The notes: a model not told the origin generated them from the letters alone. A DNA stretch of 64,000 bases from Streptomyces jeddahensis (GCF_001642995.1 NZ_LOHS01000076.1:62001-126000); one strand, 5' to 3'; numbered from the stretch's first letter, positions 34,499 to 43,545 are shown. Numbers and translations are program-made.

Positions 34499-34893
34499 CT
34501 GCTCCGACGGTGTCCGCCCGGACTGAGCAGGCCCTGCGCGAGGCGATGGAGCGCCTGTTCGCCGGCAAGGCCGCCCGAACCGACGGCAAGCTGACCAAGA
34601 ACAACCTTTGGCGAGAGGCCGGCGTCAGCCGCGCCACCATGAACCGCGCCTCCAACGTGCTCGCGGAATGGGACAACCGTGTTGGCCAGAGCCCCGCCAG
34701 CGTGCGCGATCAGAGGCAGAGCGACGAGATCACCCGCCTCCGCCGGCAGCTCAAGGACCAGCGGCGCGAGCGTCAGCGCCTCCAGCAGCAGGTTGACGCC
34801 GCAGCGACCGTCATCGCCACCCTTCTCGCCGAGAACGCCGCCCTGCGGGAGCAGCTCGTCAAACGCTCCGCCGTCGTCATCCCTCTGCCATAG
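34495..34893 (+). CDS. Recombinase-associated KfrA/TnpC-like coiled-coil protein
   Basis: A 132-residue protein coupled to recombinase C by ATGA. The N-terminal half is a small winged-helix-like region (LTKNNLWREAGVSRATMNRAS). The C-terminal half is a coiled coil of charged residues (ITRLRRQLKDQRRERQRLQQ...). This arrangement matches the small helper proteins after tyrosine-recombinase transposases: TnpC of Tn554, which affects orientation, and the DUF6262/KfrA-like group. It probably assists synapsis or site recognition. That role is known only for relatives. Confidence 0.75.
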   Translation: MTAPTVSARTEQALREAMERLFAGKAARTDGKLTKNNLWREAGVSRATMNRASNVLAEWDNRVGQSPASVRDQRQSDEITRLRRQLKDQRRERQRLQQQVDAAATVIATLLAENAALREQLVKRSAVVIPLP

Positions 34894-35122
34894 GTACAGC
34901 GCGAGTGAGTTGCGACTGCGGCGTCGACGCCAGGGCCACCATGGGAAGAGGCCTGGCCGCCTCCCCCATGACCGGTCGCCCGCCGGGATCGCCGCCTCAG
35001 GCAGGAGCTGGCACCCGTCTGGTTCTGAGTGCGGAGTGTGTCTGAAAGATCGTGTAAGTCCGTGATGTGACAGGCTGGTCGGAGCCCAGGCTCTGCCCCT
35101 GGTCAGCCGGGACGAACACAGC

Positions 35123-35305
35123 ATGACGGACACCGAGAACGCTTCGGCTGTCGAGTCGGTCGAGGACAGGCTGGTGGACGAGGGCGTCGAGCGGCTGATG
35201 GACCGCGCCGACGCCTCCGGAGCCGCCCTGCTGGGCGAGGGCGGGCTGCTGACCGAGGTCACCCGTGCCGTGCTCGAGCGGGCCGTGGACGCCGAGATGA
35301 AGGAA
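35123..35305 (+). pseudogene. IS256/Mutator-type transposase, N-terminal fragment
   Basis: Only about 60 residues remain. The run LLGEGGLLTEVTRAVLERAVDAEM is the conserved N-terminal end of IS256-family transposases. In intact members it leads into a LGYE and RNG region that is absent here. After 35305 the sequence is unrelated. The DNA just upstream (35030-35065, GTGTGTCTGAAAGATCGTGT) resembles the left end of such elements. The catalytic DDE part is missing, so it cannot transpose by itself. It marks an old insertion at the right edge of the recombinase cassette. Confidence 0.75.
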
Positions 35306-35642
35306 GAGGGGGTGGGACTGGCTATCGCCAACCGGCTCCGCCACGCCGCCGGGTCCCGGCCAACTGCGGAACCAGCACCCGACGCCGTTCGATGAACCTG
35401 CCGGCAGCGCACCTGACAAGCCCGCCGGTAACCCGCCCAGATTGTGGCTCAGTCGATACCGCAGCAGGAGGGCGGTGGTGTCGGCAAGAGGGCCGCAGGT
35501 GGCTGTCCACAGGCGGCCGGATGTCCATGCCCCTGCCTCCCCGCCCGCGCACCGGCCAGGGTCAGCCGTTCGAGGGACTTCGGGACCAGAGGGAGTGCAG
35601 CCGCCCGCCAGGAGGTTGATGCCCATCCAAGCGGATGGCGTC
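35306..35642. other. Non-coding or degenerate stretch after the IS fragment
   Basis: About 340 bp without a gene I can support. Frames on both strands are open for 60-200 codons but give Pro/Gly/Arg-rich strings with no known family and no ribosome site. It may be the decayed remains of mobile DNA. It also holds the 3' end of the sugar operon transcript. Confidence 0.4.
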
Positions 35643-37433
35643 TCAGGGATAGGAGACCACGGTGGACGGGATGGTCGATGTGCCTGAGGTTGGGGCGCCA
35701 GTGTCGTTGATGACGTGTTCGTACTGGCCGTTGCCGCCGAGGGAGATGACCAGGAGGCCGTGGAATTTCACGCCCGGTGTGGTCGGGGCGGCGAAGCCGT
35801 TGTGCTGGACGATGGTCGGGTCGACGTTGTAGTTGCAGTAGCTGCCGAGGCCCCAGGCCTCGTGCGTGGTCACCGAGTCGGCCACCTTGTATGCCGCGTA
35901 GCCGTTGACGGAGCCGTTCTGGATGGCCGCCTGGTTCGGGGCGTCGTATGCCTTCTCGTTCTGGTAGAAGATCGTGCGGCCGCGCTGTCCGTTCCATTGC
36001 ACGTCGTACTTGTTGAAGTGCTCGGCGAACAGGCCGGTGGCCAGGACATCGTCGCCGTTGACGACGAGGCCGTAGTCGGCCCGGTTGGTCTCCCAGCCCA
36101 CGCCGTCACCGTGGTCGGCGCGCCAGAGCCAGGTGTGGTCGATGATGGTGTGACGGCTGTTGATCACCATGCTGGTGGTTGCCTTGCCCGGGCCGGTTCC
36201 GCCGATGCGGATGAACACGTCCTGGACGGTGATCGGGTTGGCGCTGTGGCCGGCCGAGCAGCCGGGTTCGCCGACTTCGAGCAGGGTACGGGAGTTGACC
36301 GGCCCGGCGTCGATGAGGAAGCCGGCCAGGCGCACTCCGTCGACGTCGGCGACCTTGAGGGCGGTGACGCCGTTGTTCGGGATCAGCGTGGCGTAGCCGA
36401 GTCCGAGCACCACTGTGTTGGGCCGCCTGACGCGGACCGTCTCGTCGAGGTGATAGATCCCTGGGGTCAGCAGCAGGTGGAGTCCCTGGGCGAGTGCCTG
36501 GTTGAGTGTGGCTGCGGTGACACCGGGTTTGGCCACGTAGAACCGCGACAGGGGCAGTGAGGTGCCTCGCGGGGTGCCGTTGCCCCAGCTGACACCGCGG
36601 GCGTTGGTGCGCTTGGCGGGCAGGAAGACCCGGTACTCGCTGCCCCGGAGGTAGAGGAACGGCTTATCGCGTGAGACGGGGGTGGTGTCGAGTGTGGTGT
36701 AGGGCGGGTTGGGGAAGCTCTGCGCGGGTGCGCCCTGGACGCCGGAGAACACCATGTTCCAAACGGCGTTGGTCCAGCCGCCGATGGCGCTGTCGCGGGT
36801 GTACCACTGCTGCTGGGAGTACGTTCCGACCTGGCCGTCGATGCGGCTGTCGGCGATGTAGCCGCCGCTGGCCCAGCCGTAGCCGGTGGGGGCGAGGGTG
36901 AGGTTCCCGCGGACGTGCATGCGCCGGAAGGGCGCCGCCTGGGAGACGGCCCAACGGTTCGTGCCGTTGGCCGGTACCACCGCGAGGTTCTCGGCGGACC
37001 GCCAGAAGTTCGACGTGGCCTTGCCGCCGTTCCATTCGGCGTCGACGGTGATGTCGCCGTTGATGGTCGTCTCGTCGGGAGTCAGCCCGAGGCCGGCGAT
37101 GGAGGTGTGGAACCCGATCTGGGCGTTGAGCCCGTTGTAGGTGCCGGGCTTGAACAGGAACGCGTACCGGCCGGTGCCGAACTCGTCCGATTCCTGCTGG
37201 TGGAACACCTCGTCCAGTCTGGTCTGGATGCCGGGGGTGGACGGGTCGAAGACGATGACGTTCGGGCCGAGATCGCCGCCACCGGGCAGGGGCCGCGGCC
37301 CCTTGCTCTGGGGGGCGGCCGACGCCGGCACGGGAAGGGTGACTGCTGCGGCGGCCGCAGCGCCTGCCGCCCCGAGAACGGTGCGGCGGGCGACGGCGGG
37401 ACGTCCGGGCGAGGAGGAACGCGAAGCAGACAT
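35643..37433 (-). CDS. Secreted right-handed beta-helix protein
   Basis: A 596-residue exported protein with a Tat-type signal: RRTVLGAAGAAAAAAVTLP then ASAA. The mature protein is a beta-helix with FLFKPGTYNGLNAQIGFHTS, VDAEWNGGKATSNFWRSAENL and a second half containing LLLTPGIYHLDETVRV and NSRHTIIDHTWLWRADHGDG. Related Streptomyces proteins are often labelled adenylyl cyclase or coagulation factor 5/8, which nothing here supports. The fold suggests a polysaccharide lyase or glycoside hydrolase. As the last gene of a fructoside operon it probably attacks a fructose-containing polymer outside the cell. That is inference. ATG 37433 has GGAG upstream. Confidence 0.75.
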   Translation of the reverse strand: MSASRSSSPGRPAVARRTVLGAAGAAAAAAVTLPVPASAAPQSKGPRPLPGGGDLGPNVIVFDPSTPGIQTRLDEVFHQQESDEFGTGRYAFLFKPGTYNGLNAQIGFHTSIAGLGLTPDETTINGDITVDAEWNGGKATSNFWRSAENLAVVPANGTNRWAVSQAAPFRRMHVRGNLTLAPTGYGWASGGYIADSRIDGQVGTYSQQQWYTRDSAIGGWTNAVWNMVFSGVQGAPAQSFPNPPYTTLDTTPVSRDKPFLYLRGSEYRVFLPAKRTNARGVSWGNGTPRGTSLPLSRFYVAKPGVTAATLNQALAQGLHLLLTPGIYHLDETVRVRRPNTVVLGLGYATLIPNNGVTALKVADVDGVRLAGFLIDAGPVNSRTLLEVGEPGCSAGHSANPITVQDVFIRIGGTGPGKATTSMVINSRHTIIDHTWLWRADHGDGVGWETNRADYGLVVNGDDVLATGLFAEHFNKYDVQWNGQRGRTIFYQNEKAYDAPNQAAIQNGSVNGYAAYKVADSVTTHEAWGLGSYCNYNVDPTIVQHNGFAAPTTPGVKFHGLLVISLGGNGQYEHVINDTGAPTSGTSTIPSTVVSYP

Positions 37434-37579
37434 GGGTCTTTCTCCCGGTTTGAGGACGTGAGCGAATGAGGCGGCGGAGAGCGCGCTCTGAGGCCGAGTG
37501 GTTCCTTCGGGAACGGCAGGCAGGCGGCCGGGATGCTCTGCCGGAACGTGGGGTAATCGCACGGTGATCGAGGCGGCGT

Positions 37580-39046
37580 TTACGCCGCGCGGCCCTTCTC
37601 GGTGGGCGTGTCGGTGCTCGATTCCTTGATCTCCAGCGGCAGGAGCTGCCATGCGTCGATCGTGTAGGTGAGCTGCGCGCCGGGCGCCGTGTGCGCCTGC
37701 AGGCGCCAGGGGCCTTCGCCCACCGGGTAGAAGCGCACGTTGAGGACCTGGCCGGTCGAGAGGAAGATCTCGGCGATGGAATGGTCGACGACGACGCGCA
37801 CGTCGACCGGCTGACCGCTGGGGCAGGGCATCGTGTAGGTGCCGCCGTGGGCACGCGGGTCCAGTGAGGCATGGTCGCGGTCGACGACCAACTGACCTGC
37901 GTCGGCGTCGAGGAGGATGTCGCTGTACTCGGAGCCGTCGGCCGCAGTGACCAGGCGCAGGCCGGCCTTGCCGGTCGCTTCGAGACGGGCCGTGAGGTCG
38001 AAGCTGCGGCCTACTTCGCCCAGATCCACCGGAGCGGAGTTCAAGGCCAGCCCCGATGCGTGGACGGTGCGTTCACCGCGGAGCGCGAGCAGTTCCGCGG
38101 CAGGCCGCTGGTAGATGCGACCGTCCTCGGTCAGTTCTATCTCGCGGGGCACCGTGAGCGTTCCCGCCCAGCCTTCGGCCGCCGACCACTCCTTGTCGCG
38201 GGCCTCCCACGACCATCCCCACAGCAGCCATCTACCACCGGGTGCGCGCAGCAGGGCCGGGGCGTAGAAGTCCGGACCGTGGTCGAGGAGTTGGGGCGGG
38301 CCCGCTTCGAAGACACCGCCGCGCTCCTCACCGGCCAGGACCAGCACGCCGTGCGGGCCGTCGCGCTCGTACCAGGCGGAGAGGATCAGGGCACCTCGCC
38401 CGTCGGCCGCCGGCAGGTATTGGGGGCACTCCCAGCCTTCGCCGGTGAGCAGTCCCCTGTCGCCGAGGGGCTCTGGTGCGCCAGCGCAGAAGGGTCCCCG
38501 GTAGGTCCAGGTCTGCAGATCGGGCGAGTCGTACAGCAGGGCCGCGGCGCGGCCGTCGGCGAGTGCGGCGCCGACCAGCATCCGCCAGCTGTTGCCGTCC
38601 TGCCAGACGTAGGGGTCGCGGTACATGGTGGTGCCGTCGGGCGGCTCGGGTATGAGCAGGTCGCCGCGGGGGTGGAAGGTCAGGCCGCCGTCGCGGGAGA
38701 TGGCGGTGGTGATCAGCTGGTGTTGCGGGCGCTCCTGGCGGTGCGCGGAGTAGAAGGCGACGAGCCGGTCGCCGTCGGAGACGGCGTTGCCGGAGAAGCA
38801 GCCGTCGGCGTCCTCGCCCCCCGGGGTGGGGGTGAGGGCGATCGGCAGCGGCTCCCAGCTGATCAGGTCGGGGCTGCGGAAGTGGCCCCAGTGCATGTTG
38901 GCGTGGTCGGATCCGTACGGGTTGTACTGGTAGCAGACGTGGTAGTGGCCGTCGTGGTGGACCAGCCCGTTGGGGTCGTTGATCCAGTTACGGGGCGGGC
39001 GCAGGTGCGCGACAGGGCGGTGCACGTCAAAGGGCGCGGTGGACAC
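37580..39046 (-). CDS. GH32 beta-fructosidase, probably cytoplasmic
   Basis: Glycoside hydrolase family 32 enzyme that cleaves terminal fructose from sucrose or fructo-oligosaccharides. In its 488 residues the nucleophile Asp lies in NWINDPNGL (~18). The transition-state Asp is in MYRDPYVW, the acid/base Glu in EGWECPQYL, and a C-terminal beta-sandwich domain follows (~320-488). There is no signal peptide, so the substrate is expected inside the cell after import by the adjacent ABC transporter. GTG 39046 is preferred because AAAGG lies seven bases upstream. ATG 39061 would add five residues and has no ribosome site. It follows the second permease gene by about 50 bp. Confidence 0.92.
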   Translation of the reverse strand: MSTAPFDVHRPVAHLRPPRNWINDPNGLVHHDGHYHVCYQYNPYGSDHANMHWGHFRSPDLISWEPLPIALTPTPGGEDADGCFSGNAVSDGDRLVAFYSAHRQERPQHQLITTAISRDGGLTFHPRGDLLIPEPPDGTTMYRDPYVWQDGNSWRMLVGAALADGRAAALLYDSPDLQTWTYRGPFCAGAPEPLGDRGLLTGEGWECPQYLPAADGRGALILSAWYERDGPHGVLVLAGEERGGVFEAGPPQLLDHGPDFYAPALLRAPGGRWLLWGWSWEARDKEWSAAEGWAGTLTVPREIELTEDGRIYQRPAAELLALRGERTVHASGLALNSAPVDLGEVGRSFDLTARLEATGKAGLRLVTAADGSEYSDILLDADAGQLVVDRDHASLDPRAHGGTYTMPCPSGQPVDVRVVVDHSIAEIFLSTGQVLNVRFYPVGEGPWRLQAHTAPGAQLTYTIDAWQLLPLEIKESSTDTPTEKGRAA

Positions 39047-39093
39047 ACGCGTGCCTTTCATATGTGGGAGAGCGTCGGGGAGATGAGGGTGGC

Positions 39094-39972
39094 TCAGCGG
39101 AAGGAGCCGGCCACGATGCCCTCGACGAAGTACCGCTGGGCGGCAAGGAAGATCAGCACGCTGGGGATCAGGGCGATGATCACTCCGGCGAGCACGATGG
39201 AGATGCTGCCGGTGCCCAGGTTTCCCTGCAGGGTCACCAGGCCCAGGGGCAGGGTGAAGTTGTCGGTCGACTGCAGGAAGATCAGCGGGCGGAAGAATTC
39301 GTTCCAGTAGGCGGAGAACGTGAGCACCGCCAGGGTGGCCATCGGGGCCCGCGCCATGGGGGCGTAGATACGGGCGAAGACCTGGAAGTGGGAGGCTCCG
39401 TCCACCCGTGCCGCCTCGCCGAGTTCGCGTGGCATCTGCAAGAAGTACTGCCGCATCAGGAAGGTGCCGAAGGCGCCTCCGACGGCGGGCAGGACGAGCG
39501 CCATGCGGCTGTCGGTCAGTCCCAGATACTTGATGATCAGGAAGACCGGGATGATGGTCGTCTGGATCGGGACCATCATGGTGGCCAGGATGATGGCGAA
39601 CAGGGCCTTGTTGCCGCGGAAGCGGACCATGGCGAAGGCATAGCCGCTCATCGTGGAGGTGATGAGCTGGCCCACCACGATGAGCCCGGTGACCACCACG
39701 CTGTTGAGGAAGAACCCCGTAAGGGGCACCTTGTCGAAGACGGCCTGGTAGTTCGACCAGACCGGATCCGTGGGGATCCACTGCGGCGGATTGTCGAACG
39801 ACGTGGCCGGGGTGCGCAGCGAGGTGGCCAGTGCCCACACCAGCGGCGCCACCACAGCCGCGGCCGCAACCGTCAGCACGGTCAGCGACAGCAGACGTCC
39901 GATCCGCACCCGTCGGCGCCGGCGCGGGGCGCGGGCGGTGGTTGCGGGCTGCGTGTCGAGGATGGCGGTCAC
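39094..39972 (-). CDS. Carbohydrate ABC transporter permease (MalG type)
   Basis: Inner-membrane permease of a CUT1-family sugar importer, 292 residues with six predicted helices. The ATPase-coupling EAA loop is ELGEAARVDGASHFQVFARIYAPMA, near residue 190. The C-terminus ends in GIVAGSFR, with the usual RYFVEGIVAGSFR form. GTG 39972 forms a GTGA overlap with the upstream permease stop; a GTG five codons earlier is possible. It works with the other permease and the lipoprotein. No ATP-binding subunit is encoded in the operon. Confidence 0.93.
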   Translation of the reverse strand: MTAILDTQPATTARAPRRRRRVRIGRLLSLTVLTVAAAAVVAPLVWALATSLRTPATSFDNPPQWIPTDPVWSNYQAVFDKVPLTGFFLNSVVVTGLIVVGQLITSTMSGYAFAMVRFRGNKALFAIILATMMVPIQTTIIPVFLIIKYLGLTDSRMALVLPAVGGAFGTFLMRQYFLQMPRELGEAARVDGASHFQVFARIYAPMARAPMATLAVLTFSAYWNEFFRPLIFLQSTDNFTLPLGLVTLQGNLGTGSISIVLAGVIIALIPSVLIFLAAQRYFVEGIVAGSFR

Positions 39973-40973
39973 GAGTAGAACACCCACTTTCGGCTCACCG
40001 TGAACTGCACGGCCGTGATGATCAGCAGGACGGCGAACAGCACCACGGAGATGGCCGAGGCATAGCCGAACTGGAGGTTCTGGAAGGCCGTCTGGTACAC
40101 GAGCAGCACGGTGGTGTAGGTCGACTCACCGGGGCCGCCCTTGGTCATCACGTAGGGCTGGTCGAACAGCTGCATCGTGTTGATCAGTCCGACGGTGGAG
40201 GCGAACAGCACGGTGGGGCTGATGAGGGGCAGCTTGATCCGCCAGAACATGCGGGCGGGGGATGCGCCGTCGATCTGCGCGGCCTCCAGGACGTCGCCCG
40301 GTACGGAGCCGAGGGCGGCGACGAAGAGGATGAAGGTGAAGCCCAGTTGCTGCCACACGGCGACCAGCACGATGGTGGCCGTCGCTCCCCCGGTGGAGCT
40401 CAGCCACGAGACCTCGGGCAGGTGAAGCAGGTCCAGGTAGTAGTTGATGACGCCGAACTGGTCGTTGAACACGTAGGCCATCACGATCGAGATGGACGCC
40501 GCGGAGGCCAGCATCGGCAGGAAGAACGCCGCGCGGAAGAGGTGCTGCACGATCTTCGACGCCCGCTGGGCGACCAGCAGCGCCAGTCCCAGGCCGAGGG
40601 CGACCTGGAGGAAGACGATGATCACGGCGAGACCGGAGGTCACCAGCAGCGAGTGGGTGACCGACTCGTCGCTCAGCAGCGCGTCGAAATTGTCCAGCCC
40701 GACGAACTCGGGGCTGGAGATGGCGTCCCACTTGAACAGGGCCAGGACGAACGAGGCGAGGATCGGCGCCACGGTGAACACGACGACCACGACCAGGGCC
40801 GAGGCCACCATGGCGTAGCCGAACAGGGTCTCGCGGCGGGCGCGCCGGTTTTGCGCGCGGCGACGCAGCGACGCGCTCTGGTCTTCCTGTTGCTCGGGAG
40901 GGCGGCCGGACCGCGCACCCGACGGGGCGGACGCGCGGCCACGGTTTCGGACAGCCTGTGAAGCCTGTGACAT
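39969..40973 (-). CDS. Carbohydrate ABC transporter permease (MalF type)
   Basis: First permease of the CUT1 importer, 334 residues. A charged cytoplasmic N-terminus (PEQQEDQSASLRRRAQNRRAR) precedes six transmembrane helices. The EAA loop reads DVLEAAQIDGASPARMFWRIKLP (~240), the site where the ATPase docks. ATG 40973 follows GGTGAGG, and the gap to the binding-protein stop is only seven bases. The large hydrophobic content and the order (binding protein, MalF, MalG) are standard for Streptomyces oligosaccharide importers. Confidence 0.93.
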   Translation of the reverse strand: MSQASQAVRNRGRASAPSGARSGRPPEQQEDQSASLRRRAQNRRARRETLFGYAMVASALVVVVVFTVAPILASFVLALFKWDAISSPEFVGLDNFDALLSDESVTHSLLVTSGLAVIIVFLQVALGLGLALLVAQRASKIVQHLFRAAFFLPMLASAASISIVMAYVFNDQFGVINYYLDLLHLPEVSWLSSTGGATATIVLVAVWQQLGFTFILFVAALGSVPGDVLEAAQIDGASPARMFWRIKLPLISPTVLFASTVGLINTMQLFDQPYVMTKGGPGESTYTTVLLVYQTAFQNLQFGYASAISVVLFAVLLIITAVQFTVSRKWVFYS

Positions 40974-40980
40974 CAACGCC

Positions 40981-42390
40981 TCACCCTGTCTTCATGGCGG
41001 TCTCGAGGTCGCTCTGCAGACCGTCCAGGGCCGCCTTCGCCTTGCCCGAGGACATCGCCTCGGTGGTGCGCTTGTTCAGCGCGATGGCCATCGCCTGGTA
41101 GTACGGCGGGGCCGGGATCGGCGCGGTCTCGGGGAACTTGGTGAGGGTGTCGTAGAAGACGTGCCAGTTCTTGGGGCCGGTGGTGGAGTACCTCTCGGCC
41201 GTCATCATCGACTTGCGCGGGAACGTGGTGGTGTTGCCCGGCATCAGCACGTCCAGGTTCTTCGCCGACACCAGGGACTTCACGAACTCCCAGGCGAGGT
41301 CCTTGTTCTTGGACGACTTGAGGATGCCGTAGCCGCCCGCGCCGAACAGGTGCCGCTGCGTGCGCCACTTGGGGAAGTACTGCACGTCGAAGGAGCCCGT
41401 CTTCATGCCGGCGTTGTGCAGGCCACCCGCCCAGAACCCGCCGCCGACCGACATGCCGATCTTGTTGCTGGCGAACAGGCCCTGCAGCGTGGCGCCGCCA
41501 CCGACGTCAGGCTTGGCCGACAAGCCCTCTTTCTGCAGCTGGATCATGTAGTCGAGGGACTCGACGACCGGGGCGGAGTTGGCGGTCGGATCCCCCCAGC
41601 GCCAGCCGCCCTTGCGGCCCGAGGCGGCGGGGTCGTTCGGGTAGAAGGTGTTCCACAGCCAGTCGCCGCCGTCCCACTTGCCCTCGGTCAGCAGGTTGCC
41701 GCCGTTGGCGTACATCCAGGACGTCCAACTGCCCCACAGCCGCACCACCCAGTTGTAGGGGACGGCCGAACCGCCCTTGCGGGCGATCTTGGTGGCGATG
41801 TCGTAGAAGTCGTCCTTGGTCCAGTCGTCGGCCGGGCGTCCCACGCCGGCGCTTTCCAGCAGGGAGGTGCTGTAGAACATGTTGCCGGCGTTGAAATCGG
41901 TCGGCAGTTCGTACAGGTGGCCCTGGTACATCATCGCTTCGATCAGCGCCGGGTGGACGTCGGCGAAGTACGACTTGAGCTCGGAGGCGTCCCGCTTCAC
42001 GTAGTCGTCCAGCGGTTCGGCCAGGCCCTTGGCCGCGAAGAGCTGCAGGCCCTCGGTGGCGACGGAGACGATGTCGGGGGCGTTGCCGGCGGCGATCTGG
42101 GTGAGCAGCTTGCTGAAGAAGTCGTTCCAGTCCGTGCCCGTGATGCCGGTGAACTTCACCTTCATGCCGGGGTGCGCCGCCTCGAACGGCGCGGCCGCCG
42201 TGCTCAGCTTGTTCGCGGACGCCTGGTCTGTGAAGACCAGCACGTTCAGCACCTTCGAGTCGGAGGAGCTGGACGAGCCGGAGGAACAGGCGGAGGCCAG
42301 TCCGCCCACGCCCGCCACCGCGGCGGAGGCGACGCCGGCTCTCAGCACGCCACGGCGGCTGAACTGCTCCTTGAGAATCCCAGAGGACAT
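40981..42390 (-). CDS. Sugar-binding lipoprotein of the ABC importer
   Basis: Extracellular solute-binding protein (family 1), 469 residues. The signal has an RRGVLRAG twin-arginine motif and ends with the lipobox LASAC, so the mature protein is anchored by a lipid on its first Cys. The binding domains include LNVLVFTDQASANKL, GITGTDWNDFFSKLL and FNAGNMFYSTSLLE, and several Trp in the ligand region (WRWGDPTANS, FWAGGLHN) that may stack on sugar rings. ATG 42390 has GAGGG eight bases upstream; an upstream in-frame start would weaken the signal. The neighbours suggest that the ligand is a fructoside. Confidence 0.92.
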   Translation of the reverse strand: MSSGILKEQFSRRGVLRAGVASAAVAGVGGLASACSSGSSSSSDSKVLNVLVFTDQASANKLSTAAAPFEAAHPGMKVKFTGITGTDWNDFFSKLLTQIAAGNAPDIVSVATEGLQLFAAKGLAEPLDDYVKRDASELKSYFADVHPALIEAMMYQGHLYELPTDFNAGNMFYSTSLLESAGVGRPADDWTKDDFYDIATKIARKGGSAVPYNWVVRLWGSWTSWMYANGGNLLTEGKWDGGDWLWNTFYPNDPAASGRKGGWRWGDPTANSAPVVESLDYMIQLQKEGLSAKPDVGGGATLQGLFASNKIGMSVGGGFWAGGLHNAGMKTGSFDVQYFPKWRTQRHLFGAGGYGILKSSKNKDLAWEFVKSLVSAKNLDVLMPGNTTTFPRKSMMTAERYSTTGPKNWHVFYDTLTKFPETAPIPAPPYYQAMAIALNKRTTEAMSSGKAKAALDGLQSDLETAMKTG

Positions 42391-42419
42391 GCGTGTACCC
42401 TCACTGTGTTTCAAGTACT

Positions 42420-42455
42420 GACAGGGATGACGACCGATTGCGACGGTCGCCTGTC
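42420..42455. promoter_or_regulatory. Hairpin between lacI and the binding-protein gene
   Basis: Nested inverted repeats: GACAGG (42420-42425) with CCTGTC (42450-42455), and inside it CGACCG (42431-42436) with CGGTCG (42444-42449). It lies in the 93-bp gap between the regulator and the lipoprotein gene. It could end part of the lacI transcript or set the ratio of regulator to transporter by partial termination or RNA processing. Confidence 0.55.
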
Positions 42456-42483
42456 GTTGTGCGAATGCTTCGCCGTCCCGGGT

Positions 42484-43545
42484 TCAGAGCCGGGGCGGCG
42501 AAGTGACCGATGCCCGCGCCACCAGCGGGCAGTGCAGCATCTCCTGTGCGACCGGGCCTGGTGGCGAACCCGACGTTCCGGTGAGCGCGAGCAGCTGTGC
42601 GACGGCCTGCGCTCCCATCTCGTAGTGCGGAAGCTGGACCGTGGTCAACTGGGGGTAGAGCGCCTCGGCGACCAGCTCCTGGTTGTCGAACCCCACGACC
42701 GACAGGTCATGAGGGATGGACAGTCCCAACTCGGCGGCAGCCCGGTAAGCGCCGGCGGCCATCCGATCGGTGTAGCAGAACAACGCCGTCGGGCGCGGCT
42801 CGGCCGTCAGCAGACGCCGGGCGGCCCGGTAGCCCGAGTCCACATCACCGCCCACCGTGTCGAAGGGCACCGCCGTCTCGGCGGCGACCAGGGACGGGTC
42901 GTAGGCGATGCCGGCCTCGGCCAGCGCCCTGCGGTAGCCCTCCAGACGGCCCTCCCGGGCGGGAAGGTCGCGGGTCTGCACGGTCACACCGATCCTGCGG
43001 TGCCCATGGGCGATCAGCTCGCGCACCGCGGTGTAACCGCCCTGGACCTCATCGGGCACCACGAAGGGGACGGCCATGTCGTCGCAGCGCGCGTCCAGCA
43101 GCACGGTGGGCGTCGAACGCAGCGCCTCGGGCAGTACCACGATGCGGTGGTACATGGCCGCGTACAGCACGCCGTCCACCTGCCGCTGGAGCAGCATCTC
43201 GATGCTGGTGCGCTCGAGTTCGGCATCGCCGCTTGTGTTGACCAGCAGCAGTACCAGGCCCGCGGCCGCGGCGGCCTCCTGGGCGCCGAGGATCATCCGG
43301 CCGGCGTGCGGCGTGGTGGCGATCTCGTCGCTGACGAAGCCGATGGTCTGCGACCGCTGCGTCGCCAGAGCCTGCGCCAGGCTGTTCGGCGTATATCCGA
43401 GCTCCTCGGCGACCCGCCAGATGCGCTGCTGGGTCTCTTGGCTGATCCGCTTGCCCTCGACCCGGTTCAGGACGTGCGACACGGTCGCCTTGGACACGCC
43501 TGCCGCCGCGGCCACGTCCTTGATCCCGATCCGGCGCGCCATCAT
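42484..43545 (-). CDS. LacI-family repressor of the sugar operon
   Basis: A 353-residue regulator. The N-terminal HTH and hinge read IGIKDVAAAAGVSKATVSHVLNR, then LGYTPNSLAQALATQ. The periplasmic-binding-type effector domain follows, with PTALFCYTDRMAAGAYRAAAELGLSIPHDLSVVGFDN typical of the family. It is the first gene of the operon, and an 18-bp perfect palindrome lies 28 bp upstream of its start. So it probably represses itself and the transport and hydrolase genes until a fructoside-derived signal is bound. Two adjacent ATG codons (MM) start the protein. Confidence 0.93.
   Translation of the reverse strand: MMARRIGIKDVAAAAGVSKATVSHVLNRVEGKRISQETQQRIWRVAEELGYTPNSLAQALATQRSQTIGFVSDEIATTPHAGRMILGAQEAAAAAGLVLLLVNTSGDAELERTSIEMLLQRQVDGVLYAAMYHRIVVLPEALRSTPTVLLDARCDDMAVPFVVPDEVQGGYTAVRELIAHGHRRIGVTVQTRDLPAREGRLEGYRRALAEAGIAYDPSLVAAETAVPFDTVGGDVDSGYRAARRLLTAEPRPTALFCYTDRMAAGAYRAAAELGLSIPHDLSVVGFDNQELVAEALYPQLTTVQLPHYEMGAQAVAQLLALTGTSGSPPGPVAQEMLHCPLVARASVTSPPRL

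Larger units (their letters stand above)
29070..34893 (+). mobile_element. Tyrosine-recombinase trio cassette (Tn554/RIT-like)
   Basis: Four plus-strand genes: three different tyrosine recombinases (about 483, 632 and 698 residues when complete) and a 132-residue helper. They are linked by overlaps of 17, 4 and 4 bases. Three co-oriented, overlapping recombinases define RIT elements. The larger sizes and the small terminal coiled-coil protein recall Tn554 (TnpA, TnpB, TnpC). The first two genes are broken as read. No cargo lies inside the cassette. The ends given are those of the genes; I found no repeats that fix the true ends. Confidence 0.75.

Noticed and set aside
35643..37433. Label of adenylyl cyclase or coagulation factor for the beta-helix protein
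   Set aside because: No cyclase catalytic residues or discoidin fold are seen; the sequence is a secreted beta-helix.
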